A model generated the notes under the pieces. That model saw only the letters and a list, made by a program, of their open reading frames with translations, made no database searches and was not told the DNA's origin. Shown piece by piece: positions 1 through 9,744 of a DNA stretch of 64,000 nucleotides. Position numbers and translations under genes: made by a program. Positions within the stretch are counted from its first letter, which is position 1; each line of letters starts with the position of its first letter. The stretch comes from Chitinophagaceae bacterium (GTDB lineage: Bacteria > Bacteroidota > Bacteroidia > Chitinophagales > Chitinophagaceae): contig JADKKH010000002.1 of NCBI GenBank assembly GCA_016720585.1, forward strand, positions 62,001 through 126,000, given 5' to 3'.

Positions 1-494
1 TCCTTAAAATATTTTGCCAGCATTATTACGGCTGTCGTTCCTGCAGCATCATCGTTGGCTCCGTTATAAATAGAATCTCCATTCACTGGGCTGCCAATCC
101 CTATATGATCATAATGTCCTGAAAAGATCACATATTCCTCTTGCCTGCTTTTTCCAGGTAAGACTGCTACAACATTTGCCAGGGCATATTGTGTGATCCC
201 AGGCATTGATCTGATCCCATATTTATTCAGTTCTGTTGAGGATAAGGTGAATTCCTGCCGGAAACTGCCGCTGTTATGCCATGTCTGGAGACCGATAGTT
301 TTAAATTCACCGGCAATAAAATCAGCTGCTTTTTCAATATCCGGGGTAAACGTTTTTCTGCCGTACATATCATCCGCTGCCAGTATTCTTTCAATACGTT
401 CTACTTCTTTAACATTGATAACCCCTTCAATATGCTGAGCCAACAAAAAAGGAGCTGTTGATAGCAACAACCCCAGCAGGAATATTTTCTTCAT
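1..494 (-). CDS. Secreted M28-family metallopeptidase, N-terminal part (runs off the window edge)
   Basis: The first 164 codons of a minus-strand gene whose 3' end lies outside the window. It starts at ATG 494 with a signal peptide (about residues 1-19, ending LLAQ), so the product is exported to the periplasm or surface. GHYDHIG at residues 126-132 and NGANDDAAG at 144-152 are the first zinc-ligand and bridging-Asp motifs of the M28 (aminopeptidase Y/S-like) di-zinc peptidases. The usual PA-type insert and the later Glu, Asp and His ligands would lie in the missing part. It precedes a two-component pair on the same strand but is separated from it by about 100 bp. Family assignment is firm; substrate is unknown. 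Confidence 0.88.
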   Translation of the reverse strand, partial: MKKIFLLGLLLSTAPFLLAQHIEGVINVKEVERIERILAADDMYGRKTFTPDIEKAADFIAGEFKTIGLQTWHNSGSFRQEFTLSSTELNKYGIRSMPGITQYALANVVAVLPGKSRQEEYVIFSGHYDHIGIGSPVNGDSIYNGANDDAAGTTAVIMLAKYFK

Positions 495-600
495 TTCAAG
501 TTTATCTTAATTGATTATCGCATGTCGAACAAGGAATTATGAATGCAGAGGTAGCTACGACTTCATTATTATGCATGCGCTGTTCATCTGTTCTTCATTC

Positions 601-1329
601 TCAAAGGCTCATCATTTCTTTAAACTTCACGGTTTGCCTGCGGCTTACTTCAATTTTCTCGCCACCTTTTAATTCCAACAGCAAACCTCCGTTGAAATAC
701 GGTTCAATTTTATCGATCATGCGGAGATTAACAATATGTTTACGATTGGCCCGGAAAAATGTCTTCTCATCCAGTCGTTCTTCCAGGGCATTCAGTGACT
801 TAAGAATAAGTGGCTTGTTGGTCCCAAAAAATACTTTGGCATAGTTGCCTACACTTTCAAACAACCGGATATCATTCAGTTTCACAAACCAGCAACGTTC
901 GCCATCTTTCACAAATACCTGGTCATTTTCGGTGAGCAGGCTGTTATTAAAATTTTCACCGTCTGCCCTGACCTCTTTATGTTCAGTAAGGTGCAATTTT
1001 TGTATCGCATCGGCCAGGCGTTTAGGCTCGATGGGTTTCAACAAATAATCCAGGGCATTAACTTCAAAGGCCTTGAGCGCAAATTCATCGTAAGCGGTTG
1101 TAAAGATCACCTGGGGTGTTCTTTCGAGTTGCGTCAACATATCAAAACCGGTTTTACCCGGCATTTGAATATCAAGAAAGATCAGGTCAGGCTGCAAACT
1201 GTCTATTTTCGATATGCCTTCATCTGCATTGGCTGCTTCCTCCAGAATTTCTATCTCAGGAAATTCCTGCAAGAGTTTTTTTAATTCAATTCTTGCTAAT
1301 CTTTCATCATCAATGATAATCGCTTTCAT
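601..1329 (-). CDS. LytTR-family response regulator
   Basis: A 242-residue transcription regulator. An N-terminal receiver domain (about 1-115) has the acidic pair D7/D8, phospho-acceptor D53 in FLDIQMPG, switch T78 and conserved K98 in LLKP. A C-terminal LytTR DNA-binding domain (about 135-242) follows, with the typical FFRANRKHIVNL and RRQTVKFKEMM segments. It lies 73 bp downstream of a LytS-like kinase on the same strand, the classic LytS/LytT arrangement that is abundant in Bacteroidota, so the two almost certainly form a phosphorelay. Target genes cannot be read from the sequence. Confidence 0.95.
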   Translation of the reverse strand: MKAIIIDDERLARIELKKLLQEFPEIEILEEAANADEGISKIDSLQPDLIFLDIQMPGKTGFDMLTQLERTPQVIFTTAYDEFALKAFEVNALDYLLKPIEPKRLADAIQKLHLTEHKEVRADGENFNNSLLTENDQVFVKDGERCWFVKLNDIRLFESVGNYAKVFFGTNKPLILKSLNALEERLDEKTFFRANRKHIVNLRMIDKIEPYFNGGLLLELKGGEKIEVSRRQTVKFKEMMSL

Positions 1330-1402
1330 ATGTTTATTTTAGCTTTAGAATTTTGTTAATCCGAAATCATCAGAAGAGACATTGTTATCGCAATTATAAA
1401 TA

Positions 1403-2470
1403 TTAATGTGTTGTTACCGGCAATAATACCCGTGCTTCTACCAGGGAACCATTGATCTGCTTGATATCGAACCGGGCCTTATCACCATATAATAAATTCA
1501 ACCGGTTGTTGGTACTGGAAATCCCAAAGCCTTCCGCATTAACGGAGCCATTCAGTTGCCCGGTGTTTTGAACAACCAGTTCATGATAATCGCCTTTAAA
1601 ATCGGAGATCACTTTTACGATCCCCCCATTTATTTGTTTACTGATACCGTGTTTAATGGCATTTTCCACCAGCGTTTGAAGCATCATCGGGGGTACCGGT
1701 TGATGGAGGGTATCTTCATCAATCTCGTATTCAACCTTCAGCCGGTCTTCAAAACGCATATTCTCCAATGCCAGGTAATCCTTCACAATAAATAATTCTT
1801 TTTCGAAAGCAACCATCTCCACTTTTTCTGTCTGCATACTGCTCCGGAGAATATTACTTAACTCGGTAATGGCCTTTCTGGCCCTTTGCGGATTTTCATC
1901 CACCAATGCCCGGATACTATTGAGTGAATTAAAAATGAAATGCGGGTTAATATGAGCTTTGATGGTTTTTAACTCCAGTTCCTTAACAAGGGCCTCCAGT
2001 TGCAAAGTATCTAATTGTTGCTTCCGGCTTTTTGAAATGTAGTGGTACATAAAGTAGATAGCATTCCAGATAAAATAATAAATGAAAAAAGAAAATGCCC
2101 CGCTCAATACCAGCAATACTTTATTATCCAGAAACGGTTTTTCCCTTTTGTTCAGCCAGTCAGATTGTATTAACAGTTGCATGTCGAAAAAAGAACCGAC
2201 CAGGGAAAAAATAGCCGTGATCAGAATGAACTGAAACAATTGTTTCTCCAGTTTTTTCTGTAAGAGATTAAGGTTAATGATCACCAGCCGCATCAGGTGT
2301 GTCAGGATAATTCCTAAAGCCACAAAAATTCCTATACGGCCCATAACCTGGATCACATCGGCACGGGTATTGAGCTGGTCAAACGAATAGGCAAAGAAGA
2401 TGCTGATGAGGGTAAACCCTCCCCAACCTATTGCCTGGAATAACCAATATCTTGAGTTTGCAAACCACAT
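1403..2470 (-). CDS. LytS-like membrane sensor histidine kinase
   Basis: A 355-residue kinase. Four hydrophobic segments lie roughly at residues 9-30, 43-65, 78-97 and 118-144, with a short coiled linker after them. The His_kinase (PF06580-type) domain has HINPHFIFNSLN, with the phospho-acceptor His near residue 177, followed by an ATPase domain with N-box LVENAIKHG. It has no large periplasmic sensor, so it probably senses a membrane or intramembrane signal. The open frame reaches TTG 2479, but ATG 2470 is the better start. It is followed by its LytTR partner; dxs diverges from its 5' side. Confidence 0.93.
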   Translation of the reverse strand: MWFANSRYWLFQAIGWGGFTLISIFFAYSFDQLNTRADVIQVMGRIGIFVALGIILTHLMRLVIINLNLLQKKLEKQLFQFILITAIFSLVGSFFDMQLLIQSDWLNKREKPFLDNKVLLVLSGAFSFFIYYFIWNAIYFMYHYISKSRKQQLDTLQLEALVKELELKTIKAHINPHFIFNSLNSIRALVDENPQRARKAITELSNILRSSMQTEKVEMVAFEKELFIVKDYLALENMRFEDRLKVEYEIDEDTLHQPVPPMMLQTLVENAIKHGISKQINGGIVKVISDFKGDYHELVVQNTGQLNGSVNAEGFGISSTNNRLNLLYGDKARFDIKQINGSLVEARVLLPVTTH

Positions 2471-2675
2471 AAGCTTCAAATTTAATCAATCCCTCAGCCC
2501 CCAGCCACTCTAAATATACCAGTGGCTGATAACTTTTACAAATGGGCTATTTTTAAGTTAAGGCACCCCCCTAAGCATTGGTGCACAGAACATTTCTTCC
2601 GGATCATTGTTAAACAATCTTTAGCAAAATAGGCTGAACGGAAAATACTACTTTTACAGTGATAAATAAGTATCA

Positions 2676-4607
2676 ATGGAAATCACCCCGGGACCACTAA
2701 TCAAAACAATTGACTCACCTGACGATCTGAAGAAATTACCCCGTGAAAAATTGCACCAGGTATGTGATGAATTACGTCAATATATCATTGATGTGGTTAG
2801 CGTTCATGGCGGCCATTTTGGCGCCAGTCTTGGTGTGGTGGAACTGACCACAGCTATTCATTATGTTTACAATACCCCTTACGACCAGTTAGTCTGGGAT
2901 GTAGGACACCAGGCTTATGGTCATAAAATTCTAACCGGGAGAAGAGATAATTTCCATACCAACCGGAAATATCATGGCTTGAGCGGTTTCCCTAAAAGAA
3001 GCGAAAGTGAATATGATACGTTTGGCGTAGGCCACTCTTCTACGTCTATTTCTGCTGCCCTCGGGATGGCCATAGCAGCAAAATACAAAGGCGAAAAAGA
3101 CAGAAAGGTTGTTGCTGTGATTGGGGATGGCGCCATGACAGCCGGTCTTGCTTTTGAAGGAATGAATCATGCAGGCGTGGCTGATGCCGACATGCTGATT
3201 GTTTTAAATGACAACTGCATGGGGATTGACCCGAATGTGGGTGCATTAAAGGAATATCTTACGGATATAACCACTTCTCCCACCTATAATAAAGTAAAGG
3301 ATGATGTATGGAAACTGCTGGGCAAATTACCGGTAGGTAAAAATTTCAGTCGTGCCATGGCACATAAACTTACCGATGGTCTAAAAGGAATGGTAAGCAG
3401 CAGTGCTAATTTATTTGAGTCCTTAAAACTCCGCTACTTTGGCCCCATTGACGGACATAATGTTGCCAAGCTTGTTGACACATTAAAAGACCTTCGCAAT
3501 ATACCCGGGCCTAAGATTTTACATATCGTAACTACAAAAGGAAAAGGATATGCTTTGGCAGAAAAGGACCAGACCAAGTGGCATGCCCCGGGTTTGTTTG
3601 ATAAAATAACCGGTGAGATTCAGAAGAAGAAATTTGATCTGCCACAACCGCCCAAATACCAGGATGTATTTGGACATACGATTATTGAACTGGCTGAACA
3701 AAATGATAAAATATTTGGCGTTACTCCTGCTATGCCTTCCGGTTCTTCTTTAAAATTTATGATGGAGAAAATGCCGGACAGAGCTTTTGATGTAGGCATA
3801 GCTGAACAACACGCAGTAACTGTAAGTGCCGGCATGGCTACCCAGGGGATGAAAGTTTTCTGTAACATTTATTCGTCCTTCATGCAAAGAGCTTACGATC
3901 AGGTGGTACATGATGTAGCGATACAAAAATTACCTGTTATCTTCTGTCTTGACCGTGCAGGAGTTGTTGGAGATGATGGGCCAACACACCATGGCTGTTA
4001 CGATGTGGCGTTTTTCCGTTGCATCCCCAATATGATTATCAGTGCCCCGATGAATGAAAGTGAATTGAGGAGCCTGATGTATACCGCTCAATTAGAATCA
4101 ACCAACCTTCCATTTGTCATCCGCTATCCAAGAGGTGAAGGTGTGATGCCAGAATGGAAAACAGAAATGAAAGAAATCAAAATTGGTACTGGCAGAAAAT
4201 TGAGAGAAGGCAAAGACATTGCGATTCTTTCGTTTGGTCATCCCGGCAATTTTGCCGCCGCCGCCATCCGTGAGTTAAAAAATGATGGAGTAAACCCGGG
4301 TCATTATGATATGCGTTTTGCCAAACCATTGGATGAAGCATTGCTGCATGAAGCCTGTCAGCACTATGAAAAATTAATTACGGTGGAAGATGGAACTATA
4401 GAAGGCGGTATCGGTAGTGCTATTCTTGAATTCATGGCAGCACAGGGCTATAAAAATGATGTAAAGATCCTGGGTATCCCTGACCGGCTGGTGGAACATG
4501 GCACACCAAAGGAACTTCAAAGGGAATGCGGCTATGATGCTCAGTCAATTGTAGATACAGTGCGGGAAATGATGAAAGAAAAGGTAAGAGTTCAGGTTGA
4601 GGGGTAA
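2676..4607 (+). CDS. dxs: 1-deoxy-D-xylulose-5-phosphate synthase
   Basis: Condenses pyruvate and glyceraldehyde 3-phosphate to DXP, the first step of the cytoplasmic MEP isoprenoid pathway and a source of thiamine and pyridoxal precursors. The 643 residues match the family length. GHSSTSISAALG and GDGAMTAGLAFEG with the following NDN form the thiamine diphosphate site. GIAEQHAV carries the catalytic Glu, and GDDGPTHHG follows in the pyrimidine domain. The transketolase C-terminal domain fills the last 130 residues. The start is ATG 2676. A terminator follows. A degraded copy of its last about 40 codons lies 2.3 kb downstream (6876-7007). Confidence 0.97.
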   Translation: MEITPGPLIKTIDSPDDLKKLPREKLHQVCDELRQYIIDVVSVHGGHFGASLGVVELTTAIHYVYNTPYDQLVWDVGHQAYGHKILTGRRDNFHTNRKYHGLSGFPKRSESEYDTFGVGHSSTSISAALGMAIAAKYKGEKDRKVVAVIGDGAMTAGLAFEGMNHAGVADADMLIVLNDNCMGIDPNVGALKEYLTDITTSPTYNKVKDDVWKLLGKLPVGKNFSRAMAHKLTDGLKGMVSSSANLFESLKLRYFGPIDGHNVAKLVDTLKDLRNIPGPKILHIVTTKGKGYALAEKDQTKWHAPGLFDKITGEIQKKKFDLPQPPKYQDVFGHTIIELAEQNDKIFGVTPAMPSGSSLKFMMEKMPDRAFDVGIAEQHAVTVSAGMATQGMKVFCNIYSSFMQRAYDQVVHDVAIQKLPVIFCLDRAGVVGDDGPTHHGCYDVAFFRCIPNMIISAPMNESELRSLMYTAQLESTNLPFVIRYPRGEGVMPEWKTEMKEIKIGTGRKLREGKDIAILSFGHPGNFAAAAIRELKNDGVNPGHYDMRFAKPLDEALLHEACQHYEKLITVEDGTIEGGIGSAILEFMAAQGYKNDVKILGIPDRLVEHGTPKELQRECGYDAQSIVDTVREMMKEKVRVQVEG

Positions 4608-4630
4608 ACAACCCTCTTTAATTAAATAGG

Positions 4631-4658
4631 AACCTCCGGCCACCCTGGGGGTTTTTTT
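4631..4658 (+). terminator. Rho-independent terminator after dxs
   Basis: AACCTCC at 4631-4637 pairs with GGGGGTT at 4647-4653 (one G-U), with a 9-nt loop and a run of T at 4652-4658. It begins 23 bp after the dxs stop and separates dxs from the protease gene. Confidence 0.7.
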
Positions 4659-4758
4659 ATTAAATAATTGTACCTTTTAACTGGCGTATCTATGTCCTTT
4701 CAATAACCATTTTGTTTTTCCTGCCCGGAAACAAATTATTCTAAAATAATTTCCGGTT

Positions 4759-6729
4759 ATGAAATTATATAAATCTTTTTCCCCTGCTTTTCTTGTCATG
4801 CTTATTATTGTAAGCAGTTCCCGTTTTGAAGCCAAAGGGCAAACTACCCGTGTCGAGGGTAAATGGAGCGGCACTGTAAGTATGCATGAAAGATATGACG
4901 GGATGATGGGATGGAGTGACAAGTGGATCGATGTTTCTTTTACAGACAATATTGGTACAGGTACCATTAATTATAAGAGTGAGACGATCGTTGAGGGTAA
5001 ACATTTGGGAAGGAATGCCTGTAATGGTGCTGGTTCTGTAGAACTCTGGGCCGTTGAAATTTACCGACCTGATAGCACTTGCACTATCGAAACCATAGGA
5101 CCAGTATGCGACTTGGGTCCGGATCCCTGGGGGGTCGGCCATGGTAATGATATCGTAATTCTTGATAAACCCTGGAGTGGGAATCCTAATCTTTTATCAG
5201 GTAATGAAACTGTGACCGCACGGTTGCCCGGAGACCTGGGAACAGTTACCACCACTTATTCATGGAGCCTTTACAGGGGACCGTTTGATGCTCAATTCAT
5301 CATTACCCCCAACGCTTATAATATCTGGGTGCCAAAAGCAACCAAGGATGAATTACAAAAAGGCTCTGTTATGGATATTACACTTAAAGTACAGGGTCGA
5401 AATGGTGGAGTATCTTCATTGAAAGCAGTAAGTTTTGAACTTAAACTTTCCAATACTTCCCGGGAACCCGGTACCACGTTAAATATGCCGCTACAGCCCT
5501 CAGCCAATCAGTTGCCCGATATCCGTTTTATTCCTCATACAATCGGGGAAAGTATTGATGAAGACCAAAACATAGAAATAAACAGCGCAGATGGTAAAAC
5601 AGGTACAGCTACTCTTGCATCTTATGATGGAGGAGGATGGACAACACTGACAGCCGTCGCAGTTCTGGAAGGTGGCTTTCGTATTGAAGGAACATTGCTG
5701 ACACCAACCGGCATAAAAGAAATCCCTATTCCAAAAAGAACCCCCGGTTCAAAGATTGCCACAACCTGGCTAACAGCTAACGGAAATCCCGGTGAAATGG
5801 ATGATAAAGAACTTTTGCAAACCAAACCGGGTGATGGATTGACAGCTTATGAAGAATACCGCGGTGTGATCTCAGAAGGTAATTTTCTCCGGCTTAAAGC
5901 AACAGAAAAAGAATTAGGCGTAATGGCAACCAGGGCAAATCATACATTGTTTGCAGAAGGTGTTCGCTGGTTTGAAAGTGCAACCGGTATAGAAGTTATC
6001 CGTTTTGATGAAACGGAAATTGGGGGAGACAGACGGCTCAATCAAAACACCACTACAGGTCGTGATTACAAACAATATGTGTTGAAACTGGAGAATGGAC
6101 CAACCTCCAGAGGTGCAGCAGGAGAAAACCGGCCAACCACTCTCAGCTATATGATCCCTAAAGAATCAGAACTCGTAGTGATCAATGTGGATTGGATTAA
6201 TACATTCTACCCCTTACAGGAAGCTGCTGCGCAAGCTGCCGGTTTAACGATGCCTTACACAAAAGCAGAATTACTGGCTTCCACGGTTGCCCACGAACTG
6301 GCACATGGAGTAAATGTAAATCATCATGGCGAACCCTCTATTTTGCCCCAAAACAGGATAGCATATGAAAATAGTAGCCCGTCCTATCATATTTTCGGTA
6401 CCAACGGGAGAGAGATTCCTGTGCAAAACTGGAAATTTGATGCTGTACTTGGCAAACGGTATTTCGAGATAAAAGGATATGTTGGGGAAACCGGTAATGA
6501 AGAAAGTGGCGATCTTTCCTGCATCATGGCGTATACGTCCATGTATAACTGGTCCTACCGAACCGGTGCAGATGGCTCACTCAACTACTATGAAGTACCT
6601 TTATTACCAATCGGTAAAAAACTTTGCACTTCCAAGACCGGAATCAACGATATCAACAGCCGCCCAAATTCTAAATATTTTGGTGCTGCTGCTGTTGGTA
6701 ATTGCATGAGCCAGATAAAACTGAAATAG
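4759..6729 (+). CDS. Secreted metzincin-type zinc metalloprotease
   Basis: A 656-residue exported protein with a signal peptide (residues 1-27, ending KGQ). The N-terminal half is beta-rich and unfamiliar. The protease signature is in the C-terminal part: HELAHGVNVNH at 512-522 fits the extended metzincin motif HExxHxxG/NxxH with Asn in the Gly position (zinc ligands H512, H516, H522, general base E513). Met590 in CIMAY fits the Met-turn. I see no T9SS sorting domain at the C-terminus, so export may be periplasmic or outer-membrane by another route. It is a single gene between the dxs terminator and a decayed dxs fragment. The peptidase subfamily is not recognised. Confidence 0.8.
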   Translation: MKLYKSFSPAFLVMLIIVSSSRFEAKGQTTRVEGKWSGTVSMHERYDGMMGWSDKWIDVSFTDNIGTGTINYKSETIVEGKHLGRNACNGAGSVELWAVEIYRPDSTCTIETIGPVCDLGPDPWGVGHGNDIVILDKPWSGNPNLLSGNETVTARLPGDLGTVTTTYSWSLYRGPFDAQFIITPNAYNIWVPKATKDELQKGSVMDITLKVQGRNGGVSSLKAVSFELKLSNTSREPGTTLNMPLQPSANQLPDIRFIPHTIGESIDEDQNIEINSADGKTGTATLASYDGGGWTTLTAVAVLEGGFRIEGTLLTPTGIKEIPIPKRTPGSKIATTWLTANGNPGEMDDKELLQTKPGDGLTAYEEYRGVISEGNFLRLKATEKELGVMATRANHTLFAEGVRWFESATGIEVIRFDETEIGGDRRLNQNTTTGRDYKQYVLKLENGPTSRGAAGENRPTTLSYMIPKESELVVINVDWINTFYPLQEAAAQAAGLTMPYTKAELLASTVAHELAHGVNVNHHGEPSILPQNRIAYENSSPSYHIFGTNGREIPVQNWKFDAVLGKRYFEIKGYVGETGNEESGDLSCIMAYTSMYNWSYRTGADGSLNYYEVPLLPIGKKLCTSKTGINDINSRPNSKYFGAAAVGNCMSQIKLK

Positions 6730-6875
6730 TAAGAAGTCAGACTACAGAATGAAAGTTGCAGGCGATGATCGATTAATAATAAAACAAAAATATCCTATTC
6801 TTATCCTCCCGGTAATGACCTTCGGTTCATACCTAACCTTTTAATAAATCAAACAACATAAGGATTCAATAAAAA

Positions 6876-7007
6876 CCTGATGGACAAGTTGAAAATGACA
6901 AATCCAATGAGTTTCTCCTGGAATGTGGCTATGATGCCTAGTCAATTGCTGATGCAGCGCGGGAATTGTTTAAAGAAAAAGTGACGGTTAAATCAGTCAC
7001 CCACTAA
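6876..7007 (+). pseudogene. Decayed duplicate of the dxs 3' end
   Basis: Read in frame from 6876, this stretch aligns without gaps to the last about 40 codons of dxs (4485-4607). It keeps Pro-Asp at the start, then Val-Glu four residues on, then ECGYDA, SI.D..RE and KEKV.V. The dxs Gln codon after ECGYDA is TAG here (6939-6941). A natural TAA closes the frame at 7005-7007. No upstream dxs sequence is visible in 6730-6875. It looks like the remnant of a tandem duplication or an insertion footprint that left the protease gene between two dxs 3' ends. Confidence 0.8.
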
Positions 7008-7011
7008 ACTT

Positions 7012-7635
7012 TTAAATTAATTTTTGTTCAACAGCTTTCCGGATAAGGCTGGCCGTGTTTTTTACATTCAGTTTGGCTAATAAATTTTTCCTGTGACTAT
7101 CAACTGTAAACTGGCTTAAAAATATTTTCTCAGCAATCTGTGGATTAGTATATCCTTCAGCAATAAGCCCAAGAATCTCTTTTTCTCTGCTGCTCAAAAC
7201 TGGTAATATGGTTTTAGAAGATTTTTGATATGCCGCTAATGCTTCTCCTGCTTCTCCACTAAAAAATATTCCTCCGCTGTAGACAGCATGAATAGCTTCA
7301 ATCAATTCTTCTTTAGATGAGTTTTTTAAGATATAGCCTGAAGCGCCATTCTCCATCATTTTTTTAATATACAAGCCCTGGTTAAAGGAACTTAAACCAA
7401 GTACCATAAGGCTGGGATATTTCTCTTTCATTACTGCGCATAATTCCACTCCCTCCATTCCCGGCATACTAATGTCCATCAATACAACATCAGCCGTATT
7501 ATTTACAAAAAAACCGAGGCATGATTGGGCATTCATAGCCTGTCCCGCCCATTCAATACCTTTTTCATTTTGTAATAAAGAATGGATGCCTTCAATAACA
7601 ACCGGGTGATCATCTACAATAAAAACACGGATCAT
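7012..7635 (-). CDS. NarL/FixJ-family response regulator
   Basis: A 207-residue regulator. The receiver domain has D8/D9 and phospho-acceptor D54 in LMDISMPG. A LuxR-type helix-turn-helix fills about residues 143-207 (LSSREKEILGLIAEG, then FTVDSHRKNLLAKL). Only 2 bp separate it from the upstream kinase gene, so they are co-transcribed and form a two-component pair. The pair faces the exported-protein cluster starting at 9887, which is a plausible but unproven target. Confidence 0.95.
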   Translation of the reverse strand: MIRVFIVDDHPVVIEGIHSLLQNEKGIEWAGQAMNAQSCLGFFVNNTADVVLMDISMPGMEGVELCAVMKEKYPSLMVLGLSSFNQGLYIKKMMENGASGYILKNSSKEELIEAIHAVYSGGIFFSGEAGEALAAYQKSSKTILPVLSSREKEILGLIAEGYTNPQIAEKIFLSQFTVDSHRKNLLAKLNVKNTASLIRKAVEQKLI

Positions 7636-7637
7636 AA

Positions 7638-9659
7638 TTATATATTGAATTCAATATTAACCAATGTTCCTTTCCCGGCTTCCGAATGAATATCCAATTG
7701 TCCTTTCAGATAATCTACCCTTGATTGGATACTGGTAAGCCCGGCTCCTTTATTATTTTTAAGTAACGCGGTATCGAACCCTTTTCCATTATCCTCTACA
7801 ATAATACTAAAACGGCCTTCTTCTTTAATCAATTGCACCAGGGCTTCTTTAGCTGCGGCGTGTTTCATTATATTATTGAGTAATTCCTGGACGATCCGAT
7901 AAATAATTATTTCTGCTGACTTTTCTATTCTTGTATCCATTCCCATCGACTGGTATTTTACCAAAACCAGATTCGTGGCATTAATGGTATTACAATATTC
8001 CTTTAAGGCTTCATCAAGTCCAAATTTTGTCAGCATTTCAGGCATCATATTATGGGCCACCCGCCGCAGTTCCCTTATAGATGTATCAATCATATCCAGA
8101 GAACGTTCAAATACAGCCATATTATCCGGGGTTATTACTAAATTGTCTTTCATATTGCTAAGCGAATATTTTACACCAGATAATAACCCCCCGAGCCCAT
8201 CGTGTAAATCTTTAGCCAACCGGCTTCTTTCTTCTTCCTGTCCCTGCAGCATAGAATCAACAGCTACTAACTGTTTATCCTTTTCTAACTCACGGATACG
8301 TTGTTGCTGCAGTTCATCCTGCTGTTTTGCAAATTGATGCCGATGGCGGGAATTGCGATACCCCAGAAAACTAACTATCATTAATGCAGCAAAAGAGCCT
8401 AGTAAGAAATAATTCAGCGTTGATTTTTGTTTGATGGTTAAAGATTGTATTTGTTTGTCAGCATTCAACTGTACTATTTCTTTTGCCTTTTGAGCAGCTT
8501 GGTATTTATTTTCAATTTCTGCAACCGCTTTTTTGGAGTTCTCCAGGTTAACACTATCTCTTAATGTAACAGCCTGCTTCAAATAGTTATACGCATCTTC
8601 CGGATGATTTGTTTTTTCTTCCGCTGTTGCCAATTCCTGCAAAATTTCCATTTTGTCTTTTACGTAATTGCCGGCAATAGCTGCGGGTAAAGCAATTAAT
8701 AAATAATTACGGGCTTTGGCAAAATCGCCAAGCATCCTATAACAAATTCCAATCATTTTCTGATGGGAGAGTACCTGGTACTTACTATCTGTAATCTTTG
8801 CTTCGGTTACTGATCTTTCAAAAAAACTTATGGCTGTGCGGTAATCTTTTTTTTGGCTGCTGATCCTTCCCAGTTTATTGTAATACTGCACATTCAACCG
8901 GTGATTGTTTAACCGCTCAACAATTGGTTTTGCGTTAGCCAAATATTGCATAGCAGAATCAATTTGTTTTAATCCTATAAAATCAGCGCTTATAAATACA
9001 TAAGCCCATGCAGTGGATTCTTCATTATTTAGTGTAAGAAAAGTAAAAAGGGAAAGCTTATCATAAAACAATGCTTTTTCATATTGCTGCATCTCATGAT
9101 AAATAGCAGAAATTTTAGTATAATAAACTGCAATAGCTTCATTTTTGCGTGGCTCACTGGATGCTTTCCATGCCTCCAGCGTAGCTAAGTAAATAGAAAT
9201 TGCTTCCTCACTTTTACCACGTTTTAATAAAATATCTGCTTTTTGACCCAGGCATGTGGCCTTAGCCAATTTTGCATTCTCTATTTCATCCCTGGGCCTG
9301 TTGCTTTTTATAGTTTTATCAAAAAAGAAAATAGCAGAGTCAAAAAGCAGGTGTGCCATTACATGGTCGGCCGTAAATTGTCTACTCATAGCTTTAACCA
9401 GGTAATTATCAGCAAGGGCATAATCCCAATTCATCTTTTTAGCCAGTAAATAACCTTTTTCCTGGTATTGCAATGCGTTGGCAGTATCATAGGCATACAA
9501 TGCATCTGCAATTGCATTATAAAGAATAACAACAACCGAATCTTTTGGTGATTTTTTTAACTCGTTTTTCAGACTGTCAATCCGGAAAGTTTGTGCCGAT
9601 ATATGATTACAAGCAAAGACAAATAATGTCAATAAAAAATATCGTAAAAAAAAATTCAT
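7638..9659 (-). CDS. TPR-containing sensor histidine kinase (HisKA_3 type)
   Basis: A 673-residue kinase. It has an N-terminal signal peptide (about 1-22), then a long helical region of tetratricopeptide-like repeats (about 30-370) that should lie in the periplasm. A coiled coil and one membrane segment follow (about 414-433), then a second coiled coil. The HisKA_3 domain has phospho-acceptor H486 in KDLHDGLGG and is followed by the ATPase domain with QELLNNIMKHA and DNGKGFD. This is the NarX/DesK-like kinase class that pairs with LuxR regulators, and its partner is immediately downstream. The start is ATG 9659. Confidence 0.93.
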   Translation of the reverse strand: MNFFLRYFLLTLFVFACNHISAQTFRIDSLKNELKKSPKDSVVVILYNAIADALYAYDTANALQYQEKGYLLAKKMNWDYALADNYLVKAMSRQFTADHVMAHLLFDSAIFFFDKTIKSNRPRDEIENAKLAKATCLGQKADILLKRGKSEEAISIYLATLEAWKASSEPRKNEAIAVYYTKISAIYHEMQQYEKALFYDKLSLFTFLTLNNEESTAWAYVFISADFIGLKQIDSAMQYLANAKPIVERLNNHRLNVQYYNKLGRISSQKKDYRTAISFFERSVTEAKITDSKYQVLSHQKMIGICYRMLGDFAKARNYLLIALPAAIAGNYVKDKMEILQELATAEEKTNHPEDAYNYLKQAVTLRDSVNLENSKKAVAEIENKYQAAQKAKEIVQLNADKQIQSLTIKQKSTLNYFLLGSFAALMIVSFLGYRNSRHRHQFAKQQDELQQQRIRELEKDKQLVAVDSMLQGQEEERSRLAKDLHDGLGGLLSGVKYSLSNMKDNLVITPDNMAVFERSLDMIDTSIRELRRVAHNMMPEMLTKFGLDEALKEYCNTINATNLVLVKYQSMGMDTRIEKSAEIIIYRIVQELLNNIMKHAAAKEALVQLIKEEGRFSIIVEDNGKGFDTALLKNNKGAGLTSIQSRVDYLKGQLDIHSEAGKGTLVNIEFNI

Positions 9660-9744
9660 GAAAGTAGATAACCGGTTTATTATTCATAAAGGTTCACATT
9701 CTCTCTCACAAAATCAAACATTCCGTTTAAAATACCAGTTTCGG

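Noticed and set aside
4765..5142. Minus-strand open frame of 125 codons within the metzincin gene
   Set aside because: The plus strand has a signal peptide and a catalytic motif in one long frame; the reverse frame has no recognisable features.
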